DNA from: Ephemerocybe angulata
Taxonomy: Eukaryota; Basidiomycota; Agaricomycetes; Agaricales; Psathyrellaceae
Assembly (NCBI GenBank): GCA_013368325.1
Contig: JAACJK010000166.1
Coordinates: 310,001 to 374,000, forward strand
Length of the DNA stretch: 64,000 bases
Direction: 5' to 3'
Both the position numbers and the translations under genes were made by a program. This document shows, piece by piece, positions 58,274-64,000 of the stretch. A model generated the notes under the pieces. It ran no database searches. It saw only the letters and a list, made by a program, of their open reading frames with translations, and was not told the origin of the DNA. Position 1 is the stretch's first letter; each line of letters begins with the position of its first letter.

Positions 58274-58577
58274 CGGCGCAGACGGCGAGGGGGATGGTGG
58301 GGGAAGAAAACAAGAAGAGGCAGGAGAGATGATATTCGAATCTGCGGCTCACGTCAGAAGCCGACATTCGTCAAACTCTGAAAGAAGCAATCTTGGTTCC
58401 ATTTGCGGAAGAGAAGCGTGACTCCCTCAGGCTCTATCTACATCCGCCATCATTCCAACGTGGCCGCCAGCCTAAAAGAGATGACCGCGTCAGGGCGCGC
58501 CACGTCACGTGCACCGCTATCGCCCCGACCGGGATCGGAGTCGGGCCTCGGCGGCGTCTTCTCTTCCTGCAACGACC
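58274..58577. promoter_or_regulatory. Divergent promoter region DUF6533/ALG9
   Basis: 304 bp between start codons; GC-rich near the ALG9 start. No specific element was identified. Confidence 0.45.
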
Positions 58578-60924
58578 ATGTCGCTCCGTCCTGGCACAGA
58601 GACGATACGTTTCCGCCGCCCAACGACGGACAAACCAGAGCCTCCGAAGCCGGCGAAGATCCCCCACAATGCCCTCCTGCACGAGCAGGTTCGCAAGACT
58701 CATCGGCCATGGCTTCCAAGCTTCTCCCTTGCGGTCCGAATTATCTTTCTCATCCGCGTCTCTGGAGCAATGTACGCCAACATGGACGATTGTGACGAAG
58801 GCAAGTGAATTTCTAACTCTATAACGAGTCGTGGCTGACATGCGCCCCAGTCTTCAACTTTTGGGAACCCTTGCATTTCCTCACCCAGGGGTATGGCTTC
58901 CAGACCTGGGAGCTGTCGCCTGTACATGCTTTGAGAAGCTGGGCCTACATTCTTCTTCACGCTCTGCCTGCTCGTGTGGGACTGCTCATTGGCGGCAACG
59001 ACAAGGTGAGCTTTATCTGGAATGCGTCGCGCTATCTATTAACGTCAAGCAGCGAGTCGCATTCTTTGCAGTCAGAGTGGCCCTCGCAATGATTTCTGGT
59101 CTCGTTGAAGCAGCCTTCTATCGTTCAGTCGTGGAGCATGTGAATCAACGCGTTGGAAGATACCTCTTCTTCATGCTCGTATTCAGCGCAGGCATGTGGA
59201 ACTCGTCAGCAGGTGCTTATTTTCGCTTTTTTCTCCTCATATCTATCGCTCATTCTGTTCAGCTTTCCTCCCTTCTTCTTTCGCCATGTACGCCGTTACC
59301 TTGGCATCCTCCTTCGCAATGAGGCCCTCGAACCGTGTGGGAAGTCGTCGAACGCTGGCTGCAACCTTGCTATTCGCAACTGGCGCCATCGTTGGCTGGC
59401 CTTTTGCTATTGTTCTTTCCCTCCCCTTTGTCTTTGAAGAACTCTTCATTTTCTCTGGTGACACAGTTATACCTTCCGAAAAGAAATCCTGGATGACTGC
59501 GCGTTGGAAGCGTATGACGCTCGCGGTGTTCGCCGCTGCCCTCATCTTTGTAAGTGACGATCAAAGTTGCACCAGACTCCTTGGCTGATGTTCCATAGGT
59601 CCCGGTAATTGGGATTGACAGCCTTGCGTACGGAAAGCTTGAAATCGTCCCTTGGAACATCGTGCAATACAACATTTTCGGCGGTGAAGAGCGAGGACCA
59701 AACTTATACGGAACCTCTCCATGGACTTTCTACGCGAACAACCTCGTCCTCAACTTTAACATTCTCGCGCCATTGGCATTGCTTTCACTCCCAGCGCTTG
59801 CGATCACGCGCATTGTCGACAAGCGCAGATTAGGTTATGCCCCAGCATCCGAATCCCACACCTCCCCGTTCACTGTACTCGCATTGCGGCTGGCCCCCTT
59901 CTACCTCTGGTTGTTGATCTTGACTGTTCAACCTCACAAGGAAGAGCGCTTCATGTTCCCTGCCTACCCTTTGCTCTGTTTTAACGCTGCTGTCTGCCTC
60001 TATCTTATGCGTGGGTGGCTGGAAGTTAGTTTCATTAAATTGACGAAGTCCCCGTGGAAGGTATGTTGCTCCTGTGTATTCAGTCTTCAATCTCGCTGAC
60101 CTCATCCTTAGGCTTCCCAAACAAGCATGTTCCGGCAGTTCACCTTTTCCTTACTTGTTGGGACGATTGTCCTATCTCTTTCACGCACCGTCGCCAACTA
60201 CAAATACTATCACGCGCCGATGGCCGCCCTCTTCAACTTCCAGATGACTGAACTTCCACGTCTCCTTAACGCGACCGGTCTTCTCCCTACGTATCCCGAG
60301 GGTGTGAAGGAGGATGATCAGCCTCGACTGGACCTGTCGCCTATCTCGGAATTCAACCTCACGCTCTGTTACGGAAAGGAGTGGCATCGATTCCCTGGTC
60401 ACTTCCTCGTTCCCAATGGAATTCGCGTCGATTTTATCAAGAGCGAATTCAACGGATTGCTGCCAGGCCACTTTGCAACGCATCCCCTCCAGGGACAGTC
60501 TCTCGCCTCCAGGTGGTGGCCTCGTCCGCAAACACAGCACGTGCCGTCAGGGCTCAATGACCTGAATAAGGAGGAGCCCTCTCACTACGTTCGTCACACT
60601 CCGCTTCAATTTGGTGAATTGTGCTAACACACCCCACAGGTGCCCATTGAGCAGTGCGACTATCTTGTTGACCTTGACTTCCCACTGAACCCCGTGTATT
60701 CTGACCTCGAACCGCGGTATGCCGTCGACAGTGAAAACTGGGAACGTGTTCACTGCGAAAAGTTCCTTGATGCCAGGCATTCCATGCTGGTTACCCGCGT
60801 GTTGTGGTTCCCCAGTTCCACTTGGAGGGAGAACAATCGCTTCGGTGATTACTGCATCCTAAAGAACATTGAAAACGTGAAGCGAAAGGAGGCGCTGGTT
60901 TCCCGCTCATCCCAAAATATGTAA
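58578..60924 (+). CDS. ALG9: Alpha-1,2-mannosyltransferase Alg9
   Basis: The start is ATG 58578 (MSLRPGTETIRFRRPTTD). Introns interrupt after CDE, NDK, NSSA, ALIF, SPWK and others. The luminal Alg9 signature is present: NMDDCDEVFNFWEPLHFLTQ, with the D-x-D/E acidic pair expected for GT-C glycosyltransferases. Further blocks are GYGFQTWELSPVHALRSW, FYRSVVEHVN, GIDSLAYGKLEIVPWNIVQY, FGGEERGPNLYGTSPW, LTVQPHKEERFMFPAYPLL (the HKEERF motif of the family) and TVANYKYYHAP. Multiple transmembrane helices are evident. Alg9 adds mannose from dolichol-phosphate-mannose to the lipid-linked oligosaccharide in the ER lumen. Full length; no defects seen. Confidence 0.93.
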
Positions 60925-61072
60925 TGCATATAATATCAAACTAGACCGTCGATCCTAATGGTAGAACTGTAATCGGCCAGTTCATATAATCGGACATTTT
61001 GTCAGCACCCACGATCGAAAAGCTGCCCTCCCAAGCCTTTCAACTCTCCTCCACGACAACGTAGTGAACGCA

Positions 61073-62818
61073 ATGACGGACGCAGCCCTGGAGCTACTTG
61101 ACGCGGCGCTTATGCATGACGACGATGTCGACTGTGACAACGACATCTCCTACTTCCGGATCCCGTCTTCATCCTCATCCTTCTTTGCGTTGGCCACCCT
61201 GTCCATGCCCTCTCCAGTCCCTTCATTGACAAGTGTCTCCTCGGTAGACTTCGACGACCTCCCGATCTTCCTGGTGGACTCGGTTGCCCAAAGCTCTGTG
61301 GAATCGTCTCCGGCTTGCTCATTCGAGGACTCTGACGCCCATGGTATCGCAAACATCTCGGGATCCGACTCGATTCTGTCTTCGTGTGGTAGCTTTGGAA
61401 CCTTTGGACCACGATATCATGGGCCGCTATTGAGCAAGAGCGAGTATCTGGATCAGGAACCCGGTCCCTTGGAGGAGGGCGACTTCGCTGATCATGTGGA
61501 TTTCAAGTCGGGCGAGGTGGTGGCGATCCCGCCTTTTGTCGAATCGTTGGGGTACCTCGCGTCGGATTCGAGGCTCGTGCTGCAACGACGTCGAGCTAGG
61601 CCGAAGGCCATTACGGCGGTGTCCCCGCGGTTCGACATGGGGAGAAGAAAGGAGCCCCCTCTAACGGCTCCCCAACCAGTAAACTGTCACGGTATTCGGG
61701 ATGAAGAACCGAAGAACATCCATCCGTACTCATGCGGAGACGCCGACCGAAGAAATCTACGTGAAGCCAAGACCTCTCCAGAGGCCCTGAAAGGAGGGGG
61801 TCGTGATACGCCCGGGCGGGACTCTGAACAACGTAATCTCGGAAGACGTCCTGCGACTGTGCGAAGCAGAAAAACTGCCCCTATGGCACGAACGAAGGAG
61901 CTAGAGCCCAGGACCGAGTTCGTTTGGCTGCACGGCATATCCATCGCCCTGCTTATAGACCAAGAAGGCTTCAGGTCTGCCACGCCGTCGTTCAAGTACT
62001 CTGGAGTCAACCGGTCCAAGCTCGACCAGACGACGTGCACGGTTATCTTCAAGGCGATCTCGAAGAATGGGTTCAACTTCCATTATAATCCGTTTGACAG
62101 TTTGCCTATCCTGCGGAGGGTGACCATACATGGCGAGGAGAGCAAGGATTATATCTCGAAGCAAGCGCAGCTGACGCTGAAGGCCAATGGGGTGTACTCG
62201 GTGCATGGAGCTGAGATTTCGTCTCTTTCTCCAATGCATGCGAGGATTCTGAGCCCTTTAATGGCTGCGACCGAGCCGGAGAAGCTAGACTGGGAGTTCC
62301 AGTACCTCGTTAACGACCGACTTGATGTGCATGGGAGGGTACTTGATGGAGAGAAGGAGCTCGTTCCCCTTACGTTCACCTGTTCGCCTTGGTTGCTGCA
62401 TCCATCGCAGGGCAAGAGGGTTAATTTGATACACATCTTCAAAAAGGGCGTTTCGACCAAACTGACGGCGGAGAAGACGAGGAAGGCGGCCCCTCCCCCA
62501 CTTTTACGAACGGTGTTGGATCCTGGAGTCTCTCTTTGCGCGAGTGAGAGCTTGCACATGCCTACAAGTCAGTACATGCTAGATGAAGATTTGGGGCCTA
62601 TCAAGCTTCATCGGAGGGCGAAATCGCAGGCAGTGAGGGAAAATCGGGATAATTGGGAAACCAAGGAGCTTCCGACATCGGGAAGCCGTAGCTCTCTCAT
62701 TAGAGGTGCTGCCGTCGATAATAGCAAAGGAGCTTCCGACTCCAAGCCGGGCGAGAAGTACCCTTTGAGGAGAGCGTCTTCTGCTGGAGAACGAAGCTGG
62801 TTGTCAATGTCTATGTAA
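61073..62818 (+). CDS. Uncharacterised single-exon protein
   Basis: The start is ATG 61073 (MTDAALELLDAALMHDDD); the frame extends upstream only to a GTG at 61064. There are 581 codons with no intron. The N-terminal half is Ser/Asp-rich and disordered (DNDISYFRIPSSSSSFF, SVSSVDFDDLPIFLVD), with a basic middle. A more ordered part lies around residues 280-480 (EFVWLHGISIALLIDQEGFR, TTCTVIFKAISKNGFNFHYN, LPILRRVTIHGEESKDYISK, EKLDWEFQYLVNDRLDVHGR). The tail is basic and Ser-rich. I do not recognise the family. The ordered core with FVWLHGISIALLID and LTFTCSPWLLHP could be a beta-rich domain. Codon use looks like its neighbours, so it is probably real. Confidence 0.75.
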   Translation: MTDAALELLDAALMHDDDVDCDNDISYFRIPSSSSSFFALATLSMPSPVPSLTSVSSVDFDDLPIFLVDSVAQSSVESSPACSFEDSDAHGIANISGSDSILSSCGSFGTFGPRYHGPLLSKSEYLDQEPGPLEEGDFADHVDFKSGEVVAIPPFVESLGYLASDSRLVLQRRRARPKAITAVSPRFDMGRRKEPPLTAPQPVNCHGIRDEEPKNIHPYSCGDADRRNLREAKTSPEALKGGGRDTPGRDSEQRNLGRRPATVRSRKTAPMARTKELEPRTEFVWLHGISIALLIDQEGFRSATPSFKYSGVNRSKLDQTTCTVIFKAISKNGFNFHYNPFDSLPILRRVTIHGEESKDYISKQAQLTLKANGVYSVHGAEISSLSPMHARILSPLMAATEPEKLDWEFQYLVNDRLDVHGRVLDGEKELVPLTFTCSPWLLHPSQGKRVNLIHIFKKGVSTKLTAEKTRKAAPPPLLRTVLDPGVSLCASESLHMPTSQYMLDEDLGPIKLHRRAKSQAVRENRDNWETKELPTSGSRSSLIRGAAVDNSKGASDSKPGEKYPLRRASSAGERSWLSMSM

Positions 62819-63124
62819 ACTTGCGTAGGGGGTTGTAGTATCACGTACCTTGGAAGAAAGAGATTGGATTTATAGGCAGGCCGAGTTTGTCTTAGCTTCT
62901 TGCAATGGTGGCCCCAACAGTGTCCTGCAGTGAGCAGAGGGTTGGCACCGGGCAACCTGCTAAACTTCGGCGCTTAAGCAAGCCGGACCGTTCGGTCCGG
63001 CGAGCTCATTTCCGACGCAATGACGGTCATCGACACGTTCGTCCTCTCTTCCACAACCAAAACCTTCCTCACTGGAACTTATCTTGTAGTCCAGTCTAAC
63101 CTTTGTCTTGTGTATACTTCTACG
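62819..63124. promoter_or_regulatory. Spacer and promoter of the thioredoxin gene
   Basis: 306 bp with no separate gene. An open frame from 63020 merges into the thioredoxin first exon; its extra upstream codons are not needed. Confidence 0.45.
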
Positions 63125-63880
63125 ATGACCATCACACACTTGACCTCCTTGTCGCAGTTGAATGGAATCTTGGAGAAGTCGAAGGACAAGTTGACGGTGC
63201 GTTCTGACCATTGTATTTAGACGAGCGCTGTTTGACTGGACCCGTCGTGGTCGGTTGTACATAGGTTATTGACTTCCACGCTACCTGGTACGCAAGGCCA
63301 TGAGACTCTGAGGGACGTCGCTCACGAGACAGCGCAGGTGTGGACCGTGCCATGCCATCGCACCCAAGTTCGAATCACTATCGAAGCAACACAAGAATGT
63401 CAACTTCTTGAAATGTGACGTGGATGCCGCAGCAGACGTTGCCTCGCAGTACAGGGTGTCAGCTATGTACGCCTCTCTTCGTGTTATTCTTGTCCAGAAG
63501 GCGCAGTACTGATGATGTCAGGCCTACGTTCGTGTTTCTAAAGGGAACCACGAAGGTGGACCAAGTCCGGGGAGCGGATCCCAAGTACGTTTATGAGACC
63601 TTCGTCCTAGTATGCATCTTTAACTCGACTCCTCAGTGCGCTGGAGGCAACCATCCGCAAGCACGCGTCAGGAAGCTCGGCGGCGTCGACGTCTGCATTT
63701 AGCGGGAAGGGACACACTTTGGGAGGCGGCCCCGCACCTTCAGACTTAACGGGCGATGCGAAGAGGGCGGTCGACAATGCGGCTGCAGGAGCTTCAGCCG
63801 CGCTCGGAGGGATTGATCCTCAGCTCAAGGTGTTCATTGGTCTGATTGGACTGTATGCCTTATTCTATTTCCTTGGCTGA
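63125..63880 (+). CDS. Thioredoxin with C-terminal tail anchor
   Basis: The start is ATG 63125 (MTITHLTSLSQLNGILE). Introns are 63197-63264 and 63288-63337, the second inside the active-site Trp codon, plus two more. The spliced text gives VIDFHATWCGPCHAIAPKF, the classical W-C-G-P-C site. It continues with VDVDAA-like KCDVDAAADVASQYRV, the cis-Pro motif SAMPTFVFLKG, and a linker rich in Ser/Gly/Ala. It ends with DPQLKVFIGLIGLYALFYFL and a final Gly, a single hydrophobic segment at the very C-terminus. This suggests a tail-anchored thioredoxin facing the cytosol on an organelle membrane. Full length; the last stop lies 120 bp from the window end. Confidence 0.85.
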
Positions 63881-64000
63881 AGCGGTGAATGAAAGATTGC
63901 ATGAATGTATCGGACGATATAACAACTAAAGCAAAACAGAGAAAGGGACAAGATTTCGAAGCCTTTCAGAAAGCTGAGTACAGAGCGAAGAAGCAAAGCA
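63881..64000. other. 3' region of thioredoxin gene
   Basis: Too short to hold a gene. Nothing recognised. Confidence 0.4.

Noticed and set aside
1..64000. Search for tRNA, rRNA and CRISPR arrays
   Set aside because: No cloverleaf, rRNA stretch or regularly spaced repeat array was seen by eye on either strand; a tRNA scan was not possible.

Overview
The window is nuclear DNA of a filamentous basidiomycete, most likely a mushroom-forming Agaricomycete. The genes are dense, occur on both strands and are cut by many GT-AG introns of about 46-75 nt. Several families are typical of that group: a DUF6533 seven-helix protein, fast-evolving F-box/LRR proteins, a Zn2Cys6 regulator and a Mutator-like transposon. 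There is no operon structure and no prokaryotic signal. All names rest on motifs read by eye; no database search was run. Most exon joins quoted were checked by restoring the reading frame across the splice sites.

Layout. 1-2977: 3' part of a long coiled-coil gene. 3205-7310: Sro7/tomosyn-type exocytosis regulator. 7654-9526: decaying F-box/LRR gene. 9802-10722: Golgi SNARE Gos1, tail to tail with a TatD-type metallohydrolase (10751-11963, minus). 12102-13966: tRNA m1G37 methyltransferase Trm5. 14269-17490: calcium-regulated mitochondrial aspartate/glutamate carrier containing two consecutive 5-nt microexons. 18018-19690: secreted Thr/Ser-rich repeat protein. 20118-25140: a complete Mutator-like element with an intact DDE transposase gene, terminal inverted repeats and a 10-bp target duplication. 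25251-25821: TXNDC17-like thioredoxin. 25846-28018 (minus): MOCS1-type molybdenum cofactor gene in which a MoaA ORF ending in Gly-Gly-stop can be spliced in frame to MoaC. 28323-29162: proteasome beta3. 29360-30540: NipSnap. 30805-34726: Zn2Cys6 transcription factor. 35090-36393: forkhead protein with an AT-hook. 37893-40929: Utp13, whose stop codon abuts that of an aminodeoxychorismate lyase-like gene (40930-41802, minus). 42222-45609: NBR1-type autophagy receptor. 45699-46391 (minus): riboflavin-pathway reductase Rib7. 46637-49331: RhoGEF-like protein.

49332-58273 is gene-poor and repeat-rich. It holds a 746-bp foldback element with nearly identical arms of about 285 bp, an F-box gene (53203-54024, minus), a 271-bp imperfect palindrome, two inverted copies of a CACG-rich repeat, and a DUF6533 membrane protein (56066-58273, minus) whose reading frame runs through one of those copies. 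Beyond it lie ALG9 (58578-60924), an unrecognised single-exon gene (61073-62818) and a tail-anchored thioredoxin (63125-63880).

The genes are mostly unrelated housekeeping functions (membrane traffic, tRNA and rRNA maturation, proteasome, N-glycosylation, molybdenum cofactor, folate and riboflavin synthesis). The main points of interest are the MOCS1 splice architecture, the carrier microexons, the intact Mutator-like element and the repeat insertions in the 49-58 kb region.
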